7,977 bases of DNA from Burkholderiales bacterium. Its GTDB lineage: Bacteria > Pseudomonadota > Gammaproteobacteria > Burkholderiales > Burkholderiaceae_A. Where the stretch lies: the NCBI GenBank assembly GCA_030828265.1, contig JAURCW010000055.1:1-7977 (forward strand), written 5' to 3'. Positions 1 through 7,514 of the stretch are shown one piece after another (the first letter of the stretch is position 1; each line of letters starts with the position of its first letter). The notes under the pieces were generated by a model. It was given only the letters and a program-made list of their open reading frames with translations. It made no database searches and was not told the origin of the DNA. A program made the translations under genes and the position numbers.

Positions 1-986
1 ACGACGCCATCGAGGTGGATGTTGACTGCCTTTCGGATGGCAAGCGGGTCTTCATTGGCGGTGTCATGGAACACATCGAGCAGGCGGGTGTGCATTCGGG
101 CGATTCCGCCTGCAGCCTTCCTCCCTATTCGCTCTCGGCCGAGATGGTTTCTGAGCTCAAACGTCAGACCGAGGTGATGAGTCGCGCGCTCAATGTCATT
201 GGCCTAATGAATGTGCAGTTTGCCATTCAGGGTTCAATGGTCTTTGTGCTTGAAGTCAATCCTCGTGCCTCGCGGACGGTGCCCTTTGTCTCCAAGGCCA
301 CAGGCTTGCCTTTGGCAAAAATTGCCGCGCGCGCCATGCTTGGCCGAAGCCTCGACGACCAAGGCCTTGGTGCTGAGGTGACCCCTGGCTACTACAGCGT
401 TAAGGAAGCTGTCTTTCCCTTTGTGAAGTTCCCAGGTGTTGACACCATCCTCGGGCCCGAAATGAAATCCACGGGCGAGGTCATGGGGGTTGGCCGAAGT
501 TTTGCCGAGGCCTTTGTAAAGTCGCAGCTTGGTGCGGGTATTCGTCTGCCTGAGGCAGTTGCTTCTGCCTCAGGCCTTGCGCCTGCTGCCTTCATCAGCA
601 TCAAAAACGCCGATAAATCCGGTATTGGCGATCTGGCGCGTAAGCTCAACACCCTTGGCTTTCGGCTTATCGCAACCCGCGGTACTGCCGCTGCCATTGC
701 CGAGCTTGGCATCGCGGTTTCGGTGGTGAACAAGGTCGCCGAGGGCCGACCCCATGTGGTCGACCTCATTAAAAATGGCGAGGTTGCCTTCATCATTAAC
801 ACGGTGGAAGAAAAGCGCTCGGCCATGGCCGACTCGCGCTCCATTCGCACCACGGGCCTTTCGCAGCGTATTACCACTTACACCACGCTTGCCGGCGCGC
901 GTGCAGCGGTTGACGGTATGCTTGCTATGACGCAGGCAAGACTCCAGGTCTACGACCTTCAGTCTTTGCACGCCGAGCTGGCCTAG
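1..986 (+). CDS. carB: Carbamoyl-phosphate synthase large subunit, C-terminal part (5' end outside window)
   Basis: This is the last 327 codons of the large (synthetase) subunit; the reading frame enters the window at base 3 with [13 protein letters not shown]. The enzyme makes carbamoyl phosphate from bicarbonate, two ATP and ammonia supplied by the CarA glutaminase subunit, feeding pyrimidine and arginine synthesis in the cytoplasm. The visible part covers the end of the second ATP-grasp (carbamate-phosphorylating) domain, with the conserved stretches [35 protein letters not shown] and [15 protein letters not shown]. The MGS-like allosteric domain follows, from about [15 protein letters not shown] (base 583) to the stop. 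It keeps ATRGTAA and [18 protein letters not shown], the region that binds IMP or UMP in the E. coli enzyme. The frame is intact to TAG at 984-986. greA starts 28 bases later with no terminator between, so the two are probably co-transcribed. Confidence 0.98.
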   Translation, partial: DAIEVDVDCLSDGKRVFIGGVMEHIEQAGVHSGDSACSLPPYSLSAEMVSELKRQTEVMSRALNVIGLMNVQFAIQGSMVFVLEVNPRASRTVPFVSKATGLPLAKIAARAMLGRSLDDQGLGAEVTPGYYSVKEAVFPFVKFPGVDTILGPEMKSTGEVMGVGRSFAEAFVKSQLGAGIRLPEAVASASGLAPAAFISIKNADKSGIGDLARKLNTLGFRLIATRGTAAAIAELGIAVSVVNKVAEGRPHVVDLIKNGEVAFIINTVEEKRSAMADSRSIRTTGLSQRITTYTTLAGARAAVDGMLAMTQARLQVYDLQSLHAELA

Positions 987-1014
987 GCCGGGCTCCTCTA
1001 CAGAAAGATATGCA

Positions 1015-1491
1015 ATGACGATTACCCCACTCACCGTGCATGGCGCCGGGCTTTTACGCGCCGAGCTCCACCGCCTCAAGCACGAGGAACGCCCCTCGGT
1101 TGTCAATGCCATTGCCGAGGCTCGCGCCCAGGGCGATCTCTCTGAAAACGCCGAGTACGACGCCGCTAAAGAGCGCCAGGGTTTTATCGAGGGCCGTATT
1201 GCCGAGCTCGAGTCCAAGCTTGCCACGGCCCAAATCATCGACCCCAAAGATCTCGAGCAGGACGGCCGTGTGGTTTTTGGCACCTCGGTTCAGTTGCTCG
1301 ATCTCGAGTCCGACCAAGAAAGCGTCTATCAAGTTGTTGGCGAAGACGAGGCCGACCTTAAGTTGGGAAAGATCTCTATTTCAAGCCCTATCGCGCGGGC
1401 GCTTATTGGCAAGTCGGCAGGCGATGTGGTCAGTGTTCAGACCCCGGGCGGCGCCCGCGAGGTCGAAATCCTCGAGGTTCGCTACGGGTAA
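1015..1491 (+). CDS. greA: Transcription elongation factor GreA
   Basis: The product is 158 residues, the normal GreA length. GreA enters the secondary channel of RNA polymerase and stimulates cleavage of the 3' end of the transcript in backtracked complexes, so that elongation can resume. The N-terminal coiled coil covers about residues 1-75. At its tip is [15 protein letters not shown], with the two acidic residues D41 and E44 that position the catalytic Mg2+ in E. coli GreA. The C-terminal FKBP-like domain follows, with the usual [20 protein letters not shown] ending (here [18 protein letters not shown]). ATG 1015 is the right start by length and alignment; its ribosome-binding site is weak (AGAAAG at 1002-1007). 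The stop TAA at 1489-1491 falls inside the beginning of rlmE. No change at a key residue was seen. Confidence 0.98.
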   Translation: MTITPLTVHGAGLLRAELHRLKHEERPSVVNAIAEARAQGDLSENAEYDAAKERQGFIEGRIAELESKLATAQIIDPKDLEQDGRVVFGTSVQLLDLESDQESVYQVVGEDEADLKLGKISISSPIARALIGKSAGDVVSVQTPGGAREVEILEVRYG

Positions 1492-2134
1492 GAACAAGAC
1501 CAATCGGGCCTGGGTTCAGCGACATGTCACCGATCCTTATGTTCGCCAGGCCCAGCAAAAGGGCTACCGGTCGCGGGCAGCCTTTAAGCTTTTAGAAATC
1601 GACCAAAAAGACCGGCTTCTGAAATCCGGTCAATACATTATCGATCTGGGGTCGGCACCCGGAAGCTGGTCGCAGGTGCTTCGTGAGCGTGTTGGTGGTC
1701 AGGCCTCCCGAATTCTGGCCATCGACCTTCTGCCCATGGACCCCGTCGCAGGCGTTGATTTCTTGCAAGGCGACTTTCGCGAGCCCGATGTTCTGGCCCA
1801 GATCGACCAATGGCTCGATGGCCGCAGGGTTGACCTTGTTTTATCGGATATGGCCCCCAACTTAAGCGGTGTAGGAGTGGCCGATGCCGCTCGAGTGATG
1901 CATTTAGGCGAGCTTGCCCTCGAGTTCGCAGCCCAGCAGCTCAAGCCCAACGGGGCTTTGCTGGTCAAGACCTTTCAGGGCAGTGGGTTTAGTCAGCTGG
2001 TGGAGGCCTTCAAAAAGGTCTTTCTGCGGGTCCATCAGCGCAAGCCTGGCGCCTCTCGGGCAGAATCATCGGAAGTTTTTCTCTTAGGACGGGATTTAAA
2101 AAATCAATCGAAAACGGATGAAACCAAAGACTAA
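1433..2134 (+). CDS. rlmE: 23S rRNA (uridine-2552-2'-O)-methyltransferase RlmE (FtsJ/RrmJ); start uncertain
   Basis: RlmE methylates the ribose of U2552 in the A-loop of 23S rRNA on the 50S subunit, using S-adenosylmethionine; in E. coli it is a heat-shock protein. The SAM-binding motif [13 protein letters not shown] starts near base 1637. The K-D-K-E catalytic set is present: K in AAFKLLEID (1586-1588), D in LSDMAPN, K in LLVKTFQG, and E in SSEVFLLGR. The family-like N-terminus [19 protein letters not shown] begins only at base 1487. GTG 1433 is the nearest standard start, giving 233 residues and overlapping greA by 59 bases. It adds 17 mostly basic residues that look like a shadow of greA, and its ribosome-binding site is poor. 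ATG 1424 is worse placed. ACG 1484, with GAGG six bases upstream, would give 216 residues, close to the 209 of E. coli. The family call is firm; the start is not. Confidence 0.94.
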   Translation: MFRPRAAPARSKSSRFATGKNKTNRAWVQRHVTDPYVRQAQQKGYRSRAAFKLLEIDQKDRLLKSGQYIIDLGSAPGSWSQVLRERVGGQASRILAIDLLPMDPVAGVDFLQGDFREPDVLAQIDQWLDGRRVDLVLSDMAPNLSGVGVADAARVMHLGELALEFAAQQLKPNGALLVKTFQGSGFSQLVEAFKKVFLRVHQRKPGASRAESSEVFLLGRDLKNQSKTDETKD

Positions 2135-2149
2135 GCCGGGTATCCTATG

Positions 2150-2171
2150 TTTTTGGGTCTTTCCCAAGGAG
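2150..2171 (+). promoter_or_regulatory. Hairpin covering the ftsH ribosome-binding site (possible fourU RNA thermometer)
   Basis: The Shine-Dalgarno sequence AAGGAG (2166-2171) lies seven bases before the GTG start of ftsH, a good distance. The RNA 2150-2157 (UUUUUGGG) can pair with 2163-2170 (CCCAAGGA) around the loop UCUUU. That gives three G-C pairs, three A-U pairs and two G-U wobbles, and it buries most of the ribosome-binding site. Short U-runs pairing with AGGA are the hallmark of fourU thermometers. The pairing is seen in the sequence; a temperature-sensing role is inferred. Confidence 0.4.
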
Positions 2172-2178
2172 CATCGCA

Positions 2179-4074
2179 GTGAATAATGTGTTTTCCAAAG
2201 TGGCCATATGGATGGTCATTGCCCTGGTCCTCTTTTCGGTTTTCCGCCAGTTTGATGGCGGCCAGCAGCGAGGCCTTGAAATCTCCTACTCCCAGTTTAT
2301 GGAAGAGGCACGTCAAGGGCGCATTCGCTCGGCTGTGATCGACAATCAAACGGTTCGTGCGGTGACCACCGACGAGCGTCCTATTGTGGTGAACACACCG
2401 CAAGACCTCTGGATGGTCTCCGACCTCATGAAATACGGCGTTGCTGTGTCGGCGAAGGCGGCCGAGCAGCCTTCACTGCTCATGAGCATTTTTGTCTCCT
2501 GGTTCCCCATGCTGCTTCTAATCGCGGTCTGGGTCTTTTTTATGCGTCAAATGCAGGGCGGTGGTCGTGGCGGTGCTTTTTCCTTCGGCAAAAGCAAGGC
2601 CCGCATGCTCGATGAAAACAACAACACCATCACCTTTGCCGATGTAGCCGGCTGCGACGAGGCTAAAGAAGAAGTGCATGAGCTTGTGGAGTTCTTGCGC
2701 GACCCCTCCAAGTTTCAAAAGCTTGGCGGCCGTATTCCGCGCGGTGTCCTTATGGTGGGCTCCCCAGGAACGGGTAAAACGCTTCTGGCCAAGGCCATTG
2801 CCGGTGAGGCCAAGGTACCCTTCTTCTCCATCTCCGGCTCCGACTTTGTCGAAATGTTCGTGGGTGTGGGTGCGGCCCGTGTGCGCGACATGTTTGAAAA
2901 TGCCAAGAAGCATGCGCCCTGCATCATCTTCATCGACGAAATCGATGCCGTCGGTCGGCAGCGCGGCGCAGGCCTTGGGGGCGGTAATGACGAGCGGGAG
3001 CAAACCCTTAATCAGATGCTCGTTGAAATGGACGGCTTTGAAACCAATCAGGGCATCATCGTTATTGCGGCAACCAACCGCCCCGACGTGCTGGACCCTG
3101 CGCTTCTGCGCCCGGGCCGTTTCGACCGTCAGGTGGTTGTGCCTCTGCCGGACATTCGTGGCCGTGAGCAAATTCTTAGTGTCCACATGCGTAAGGTTCC
3201 CATGGCGCCCGATGTCAAGGCCGATATCCTTGCCCGCGGCACCCCAGGCATGTCCGGTGCCGATCTCGCCAACCTCGTGAACGAGGCGGCACTTTTTGCT
3301 GCACGTCGTAACGGCCGGCTTGTTGAAATGGACGATTTCGAGAAGGCCAAAGATAAAATCCTCATGGGTGCTGAGCGCCGCTCGGTGGTCATGCCTGAAG
3401 AAGAGCGCAAAAACACGGCTTACCATGAGTCGGGCCATGCACTTGTAGCGCGCCTCATGCCCAAGACCGACCCTGTGCACAAGGTCACCATCATTCCTCG
3501 CGGCCGAGCACTGGGCGTCACCATGCAACTGCCCGAGGGCGACCGCTACAGCATGGACAAAGAGCGCATGCTTAGCACCATCGCCGTCTTGTTTGGCGGC
3601 CGAATTGCCGAAGAGGTCTTCATGGACCAGATGACAACGGGTGCTTCGAACGACTTCGAGCGTGCAACGGCCATGGCCCGTGACATGGTCACACGCTACG
3701 GCATGAGCGAGGCGCTTGGACCCATGGTCTACGCTGAAAACGAGGGTGAAGTCTTCTTGGGCAGGTCTATTACCAAGACCACGCATGTGTCCGAGTCCAC
3801 CATGCAAAAGGTGGACGGCGAGATTCGTCGCATCATCGACGAGCAGTACGCCGTGGCCCGCAAGCTCATTGAAGACAATAAAGACAAGATGCATGCCATG
3901 GCCAAGGCCTTGCTTGAATGGGAAACCATCGATGCCGATCAAATCGACGACATCATGCAAGGCCGTGACCCACGTCCACCCAAGCAGTCTGGCACTGGCG
4001 GTGGCGGTGGTAATGCACCGTCTGGCTCGGGAGGCCCTGCTGTGGCCACCGACGGGGCTGCTGCTCCCGCCTAA
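2179..4074 (+). CDS. ftsH: ATP-dependent zinc metalloprotease FtsH
   Basis: FtsH is a hexameric inner-membrane AAA+ protease that degrades misassembled membrane proteins and, in E. coli, regulators such as sigma-32 and LpxC. The product has 631 residues and every family element. A transmembrane helix lies near residues 7-23, a periplasmic domain follows, and a second helix is at about 101-121. Walker A is GSPGTGKT (194-201) and Walker B IIFIDE (249-254). The second region of homology ends in RPGRFDR, with arginine fingers R314 and R317. The zinc motif is HESGH (416-420), with D492 in GASND as the likely third ligand. The last 30 or so residues are Gly-, Ser-, Pro- and Ala-rich and probably disordered. 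Translation starts at GTG 2179, supported by AAGGAG upstream and the typical [11 protein letters not shown] start. It lies 44 bases after rlmE. A strong hairpin terminator follows 34 bases after the stop. Confidence 0.99.
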   Translation: MNNVFSKVAIWMVIALVLFSVFRQFDGGQQRGLEISYSQFMEEARQGRIRSAVIDNQTVRAVTTDERPIVVNTPQDLWMVSDLMKYGVAVSAKAAEQPSLLMSIFVSWFPMLLLIAVWVFFMRQMQGGGRGGAFSFGKSKARMLDENNNTITFADVAGCDEAKEEVHELVEFLRDPSKFQKLGGRIPRGVLMVGSPGTGKTLLAKAIAGEAKVPFFSISGSDFVEMFVGVGAARVRDMFENAKKHAPCIIFIDEIDAVGRQRGAGLGGGNDEREQTLNQMLVEMDGFETNQGIIVIAATNRPDVLDPALLRPGRFDRQVVVPLPDIRGREQILSVHMRKVPMAPDVKADILARGTPGMSGADLANLVNEAALFAARRNGRLVEMDDFEKAKDKILMGAERRSVVMPEEERKNTAYHESGHALVARLMPKTDPVHKVTIIPRGRALGVTMQLPEGDRYSMDKERMLSTIAVLFGGRIAEEVFMDQMTTGASNDFERATAMARDMVTRYGMSEALGPMVYAENEGEVFLGRSITKTTHVSESTMQKVDGEIRRIIDEQYAVARKLIEDNKDKMHAMAKALLEWETIDADQIDDIMQGRDPRPPKQSGTGGGGGNAPSGSGGPAVATDGAAAPA

Positions 4075-4098
4075 GGTTTGGGCTTGCAGGCAGCTTCG

Positions 4099-4986
4099 AT
4101 GTTTGCTGAAAAAAGCCAGGTCCCCGACCTGGCTTTTTTTCTTTGTGGTCGCTACCGGCTTGCGCTTGATCGGCCCTTGGTGATGGGCGTTTTAAACATC
4201 ACACCGGACTCTTTTTCAGATGGGGGGCAACACATAAGCCCTTCGGCAGCCCTGGATGCGGCCCAGCTCATGAAAGAGCAGGGCGTTGATATTCTGGATG
4301 TTGGCGCCGAAAGCACCCGGCCCGGGGCCAGCCCAGTGTCGGAAAGTGAGGAACTAAGAAGGCTCCTACCAGTACTTGAGAGGCTGCAGATACTTGGCCT
4401 TCCCATTTCACTTGACAGTCGTCGGGCCCGGGTGGTCCGTCAGGCGCTTGATCTGGGCATTGACCTTATTAACGATGTCACCGGATTTCGGGACCCCGCC
4501 ATGCAGGCCTTGTTGCAACTGCCTCAGGCGAAGCATTGTGGGGTCTGCATCATGCACATGAAGGGCGAGCCCCAGACCATGCAGGCCAACCCCCATTACG
4601 ACGATGTCGTGGCCGAGGTCTTTGGTTTTCTTAATCAGCAGGCGGCTCAGCTCAAAGCCCAGGGTATTGGGTTCGAGCGTATCTTGCTCGACCCGGGTTT
4701 TGGCTTTGGCAAGACACTGCACCACAACCTGGCACTGCTTCAGGCCCTGGCCGAACTTAAAGGGCATGGCCACCTGCTTGCCGGCCTATCGCGCAAGCGA
4801 ATGATTGGCGAGCTTACGGGTCACAAGGGTCCGCCGACTGAGCGTCTTGGTGGAAGCCTCGCTGCTGCTCTCTATGCGGCCTTCCATCAGGGCGCGACAG
4901 TGGTCCGGGTACACGATGTTCAAGCCACGGTTCAGGCCTTTAAGGTCTGGGCTGCGCTCGGCATGAGGCCGTCGGCAGAGTCTTAG
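4099..4986 (+). CDS. folP: Dihydropteroate synthase
   Basis: FolP condenses 6-hydroxymethyl-7,8-dihydropterin pyrophosphate with p-aminobenzoate to make dihydropteroate, a step in folate synthesis and the target of sulfonamides. From ATG 4099 the product is 295 residues (E. coli has 282). The TIM-barrel motifs are present in order: VMGVLNITPDSFSDGG from residue 28, LDVGAESTRPGA, ISLDSRRARVV, LINDVTGFRDP, LLDPGFGFGKTLHHN, LAGLSRKRMIGELTG and VVRVHDVQATV. The usual SVDTxK element reads SLDSRR; the aspartate is kept. ATG 4099 has GCAGG eight bases upstream. TTG 4078 is in frame but has no well-spaced ribosome site. CGRYRLALDRP before the first motif matches the strand seen in other proteobacterial FolPs, so translation probably begins before base 4144. 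The terminator-type hairpin at 4109-4140 then lies inside codons 4-14. A start at 4177-4183 cannot be excluded. Confidence 0.96.
   Translation: MFAEKSQVPDLAFFLCGRYRLALDRPLVMGVLNITPDSFSDGGQHISPSAALDAAQLMKEQGVDILDVGAESTRPGASPVSESEELRRLLPVLERLQILGLPISLDSRRARVVRQALDLGIDLINDVTGFRDPAMQALLQLPQAKHCGVCIMHMKGEPQTMQANPHYDDVVAEVFGFLNQQAAQLKAQGIGFERILLDPGFGFGKTLHHNLALLQALAELKGHGHLLAGLSRKRMIGELTGHKGPPTERLGGSLAAALYAAFHQGATVVRVHDVQATVQAFKVWAALGMRPSAES
4109..4140 (+). terminator. Perfect hairpin terminator between ftsH and folP, overlapping the 5' end of folP
   Basis: GCCAGGTC (4115-4122) pairs perfectly with GACCTGGC (4126-4133) around the loop CCC. Six A residues before it (4109-4114) can pair with the seven T residues after it (4134-4140), for a stem of up to 14 bp. 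This is the form of an intrinsic terminator, and the A-tract makes it potentially active on both strands. It follows the ftsH stop codon by 34 bases. The same bases are an open part of the folP frame (EKSQVPDLAFF). Confidence 0.85.
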
Positions 4987-5031
4987 TCAGGAGCAGGGCC
5001 TAACCCTCGGCCGGCTACAATAGGGCCAACC

Positions 5032-6369
5032 ATGACACGACATTATTTTGGAACCGACGGCATTCGCGGTCGGGTAGGTGAGCCACCCATCACCCCCGAT
5101 TTCGTCCTAAGGCTTGGCATGGCAGCAGGCCGCATTCTGGGCCAGCACCACGAGGAACCCGCGGTTCTCATTGGTAAGGACACTCGCATTTCCGGCTACA
5201 TGCTCGAGGCCGCTCTTGAAGCAGGCTTTGCAAGCGCGGGGGTGGATGTAGTGCTTGCCGGGCCCATGCCCACGCCTGCCATTGCCTACCTCACCCGCAC
5301 CCTTCGGCTTTCTGCCGGGGTCGTTATTAGTGCCTCCCATAACCTGTTTGAAGACAACGGTATTAAGTTCTTTGATGGTCAGGGCGAAAAACTGCCTGAC
5401 GCCATGGAACTTGAAATTGAGCAGGCTCTTGACCGGCCGCTGGTCTGTGCCGATGCACAGATGCTTGGCAAGGCCCGTCGTCTGCCCGACGCTGCGGGCC
5501 GTTACATTGAGTTCTGCAAAGGCAGTTTCTCGTCCAAGCTTTCTTTGCGCGGGCTTCGGCTGGTGGTCGATGCAGCGCATGGCGCGGCCTACCATGTGGC
5601 GGCCGATGTCTTTCACGAGCTCGGCGCAGAAGTCATTCGCATGGGCCACGAGCCCGATGGCTTCAACATTAACCAGAACCTTGGTGCGGCAAGCCCCGAG
5701 GCCATGGCACGCAAAGTTGTCGAAGCTCGAGCTGACTATGGCATTGCCCTTGACGGCGATGGCGACCGGGTGGCCATCGCCGACTCCAAAGGCAGGCTTT
5801 ATAACGGAGACGAGCTTCTCTATGCACTGGTGAAGTCAAGGGTTCGTCACAAAGGCCGTGCTCATGTGCAGGGCGTGGTGGGCACGCTGATGTCAAACCT
5901 TGCCCTTGAAAAAAAGGTGGAGAGCCTGGGCCTTGAGTTTCGTCGCGCTAAAGTGGGCGACCGGTATGTTCTCGAGATGCTTAAGGAAACAGGCTGGGAG
6001 CTTGGTGGGGAGTCGTCTGGCCATATTCTTTGCCTCGATAAGCACACTACGGGCGATGGCATCGTAAGCGCCTTACAGGTTCTGTCGGCCCTGGTCTGGT
6101 CCGAGCAAAGCCTCGACGACTACCTAAGTGACCTTCAGCTCTATCCTCAGGTCATGATCAACAAGCCTATCTCGCCCGATGTCAATTGGCGGGAGCACCC
6201 GGAGTTTCAAAAGGTCTATGCCCAGGCTGCAAAGGCACTGCAGGGTGAGGGCCGTCTTCTTATTCGCCCCTCGGGCACCGAGCCTGTTCTGCGAATTATG
6301 GTGGAGTCTCCCGATAAGGCCCAGGCCACCACCTGGGCGCAGCAGCTCGCACAGGCCTTAGGCAGCTAG
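5032..6369 (+). CDS. glmM: Phosphoglucosamine mutase
   Basis: GlmM interconverts glucosamine-6-phosphate and glucosamine-1-phosphate, on the route to UDP-N-acetylglucosamine for peptidoglycan and lipopolysaccharide. The product has 445 residues, the same as E. coli Glm[13 protein letters not shown] is at the N-terminus. The phosphoserine is S102 in ISASHN. The metal-binding loop is DGDGDR (D241, D243, D245), the sugar-binding loop GGESSGH (325-331), and the phosphate-binding loop RPSGTEP (412-418). All are at family positions. One oddity is that the residue after SASHN is leucine, where most members have proline (SASHNPF). ATG 5032 has AGGG at 5022-5025 as a ribosome site. The gene lies 45 bases after folP with no clear terminator between, so folP-glmM is probably one transcript. 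Confidence 0.98.
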   Translation: MTRHYFGTDGIRGRVGEPPITPDFVLRLGMAAGRILGQHHEEPAVLIGKDTRISGYMLEAALEAGFASAGVDVVLAGPMPTPAIAYLTRTLRLSAGVVISASHNLFEDNGIKFFDGQGEKLPDAMELEIEQALDRPLVCADAQMLGKARRLPDAAGRYIEFCKGSFSSKLSLRGLRLVVDAAHGAAYHVAADVFHELGAEVIRMGHEPDGFNINQNLGAASPEAMARKVVEARADYGIALDGDGDRVAIADSKGRLYNGDELLYALVKSRVRHKGRAHVQGVVGTLMSNLALEKKVESLGLEFRRAKVGDRYVLEMLKETGWELGGESSGHILCLDKHTTGDGIVSALQVLSALVWSEQSLDDYLSDLQLYPQVMINKPISPDVNWREHPEFQKVYAQAAKALQGEGRLLIRPSGTEPVLRIMVESPDKAQATTWAQQLAQALGS

Positions 6370-6388
6370 CTCTGTAACAAAAACGTCA

Positions 6389-6423
6389 TAGAACAGGGTC
6401 AGACTCACTATTTGACTGTTCTA
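6389..6423. repeat. Inverted repeat upstream of the arsenic-type gap gene
   Basis: TAGAACAG (6389-6396) is repeated in inverse as CTGTTCTA (6416-6423). Three more pairs, TCA with TGA, are possible if the GG at 6397-6398 bulges out. No T-tract follows, so it is not a standard terminator for glmM. The right arm overlaps a candidate -35 box. Near-copies of the arm, TAGAAACA (6422-6429) and TAGACA (6437-6442), follow. It may be an operator for an ArsR-type or other regulator, or a degenerate REP-like element. Confidence 0.5.
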
Positions 6424-6442
6424 GAAACATTGAGCCTAGACA
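6412..6442 (+). promoter_or_regulatory. Candidate promoter for gap-arsJ
   Basis: TTGACT (6412-6417) is a good match to a sigma-70 -35 box. The -10 is poor: CCTAGA at 17-bp spacing or TAGACA at 19-bp spacing. A promoter is expected in the 95-bp spacer because gene function changes here, but the match alone is weak. The ribosome site AAGGAA (6453-6458), six bases before ATG 6465, is strong. Confidence 0.3.
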
Positions 6443-6464
6443 CTTCGATTTTAAGGAAGCCACG

Positions 6465-7511
6465 ATGCGTGTTGGAATTAATGGAATGGGCCGCATTGGC
6501 CGCCTTGCATTACGAGCCGCCATGGGTGCTGTCGATCGACCCCACGACGACCCCCGCCAGGCCAACCGGCTTGAGGTTGTTCATCTCAATGAGTTAAAGG
6601 GTGGGGCTGCGGCCACCGCTCATCTTCTTGCCTTTGACAGCGTTCAGGGGCGATGGCGCGCCAACATTTCCGCCAACGAGGCGGGCGATGCGATTCGTAT
6701 TAACGAGTCAAGCCTTGGTTTTAGTTCACATGCCGCCCCCAGCGATATCCCCTGGGGGGATCTTGGCGTCGACCTTGTGCTTGAGTGCACAGGCAAGTTT
6801 TTAACGCCCGAGACCTTGCAGGGCCATTTCGACCGTGGTGCAAAGCGCGTCGTTGTCTCTGCCCCTGTGAAGCAAGGCAATGTGCTGAATGTGGTGGTGG
6901 GTGTGAACGAGCATCTTTATGACCCAGCCAAAGATCAAATTGTTACGGCCGCCTCGTGCACAACCAACTGCCTTGCACCCGTTGTGAAGGTGGTTCACGA
7001 GAACCTGGGCATTCGCCATGGCCAGATCACCACCATTCACAACCCTACGAACACCAACCTGGTGGTCGATGCACCGCACAAAGACCTGCGCAGGGCGCGC
7101 AGTGCCATGGTTAGCCTTGCGCCCACTACCACGGGCAGTGCCACCGCCATTGCGCTGATCTACCCGGAGCTCAAAGGTAAGCTCAATGGCCATGCCGTAC
7201 GCGCCCCCAACTTAAATGCCTCACTCACCGACTGTGTCTTTGAGCTTCAACGCGAAACCACGGTAGATGAGGTGAATGGCTTTTTTCAGACGGCAGCAGC
7301 AGGTCCCATGGCCGGTGTACTGGGTTACGAGACCCTGCCTTTAGTAAGTGCCGATTACGCGCGTGACACCCGTAGCAGCATTGTCGATGCGCCGTCCACC
7401 ATGGTGACCGACGGTACGCTTCTAAAGATTTATGCCTGGTACGACAACGAGCTTGGCTATTCCTGCCGCATGGTGGACCTCGCCTGTTACATGCACAAGC
7501 AAGGGCTGTAG
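6465..7511 (+). CDS. ArsJ-associated glyceraldehyde-3-phosphate dehydrogenase
   Basis: The 348-residue product is a GAPDH. The NAD-binding [10 protein letters not shown] is at 4-13. The catalytic cysteine is C165 in AASCTTNC and the partner histidine H192 in [10 protein letters not shown]; their 27-residue spacing equals the classic C149-H176 pair. [38 protein letters not shown] and FDSVQGRW recall the subfamily found beside arsJ, rather than glycolytic GapA with its HSYT-type segment. Such enzymes are proposed to use arsenate instead of phosphate, giving 1-arseno-3-phosphoglycerate for export. A polar stretch ([13 protein letters not shown], from about residue 23) lengthens the loop after the first helix compared with GapA. 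The ribosome site AAGGAA fits ATG 6465. The next gene starts three bases after the stop and matches ArsJ, which strongly supports the call. Arsenate use is known for the family, not shown here. Confidence 0.92.
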   Translation: MRVGINGMGRIGRLALRAAMGAVDRPHDDPRQANRLEVVHLNELKGGAAATAHLLAFDSVQGRWRANISANEAGDAIRINESSLGFSSHAAPSDIPWGDLGVDLVLECTGKFLTPETLQGHFDRGAKRVVVSAPVKQGNVLNVVVGVNEHLYDPAKDQIVTAASCTTNCLAPVVKVVHENLGIRHGQITTIHNPTNTNLVVDAPHKDLRRARSAMVSLAPTTTGSATAIALIYPELKGKLNGHAVRAPNLNASLTDCVFELQRETTVDEVNGFFQTAAAGPMAGVLGYETLPLVSADYARDTRSSIVDAPSTMVTDGTLLKIYAWYDNELGYSCRMVDLACYMHKQGL

Positions 7512-7514
7512 TCT

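Noticed and set aside
570..1283. A 237-codon open frame on the - strand across carB and greA
   Set aside because: It is antisense to two certain genes, and its translation is Ser/Arg-rich with no recognisable domain.
1040..1432. An upstream ATG extending rlmE to 364 codons
   Set aside because: The first 130 or so codons are the greA sequence read in another frame, giving Ser/Pro/Arg-rich nonsense. RlmE proteins are about 210 residues.
2518..3960. A 480-codon open frame on the - strand
   Set aside because: It lies wholly antisense to the conserved ftsH AAA+ and protease domains. Its His-rich, low-complexity translation matches no family I know; it is a by-product of ftsH codon use.
4078..4098. 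TTG 4078 as the folP start
   Set aside because: The only purine-rich stretch, AAGG at 4073-4076, is one base away, too close for initiation. ATG 4099 has better spacing and a better codon.
5016..5021. TACAAT as a -10 box for glmM
   Set aside because: The region 17 bp upstream (GCAGGG) does not resemble a -35 box, and folP is only 45 bases away, so co-transcription is simpler.
6465..7511. Calling the GAPDH the glycolytic gapA
   Set aside because: The HNPTNTN segment, the [11 protein letters not shown] region and the adjoining arsJ all fit the ArsJ-linked subfamily better.
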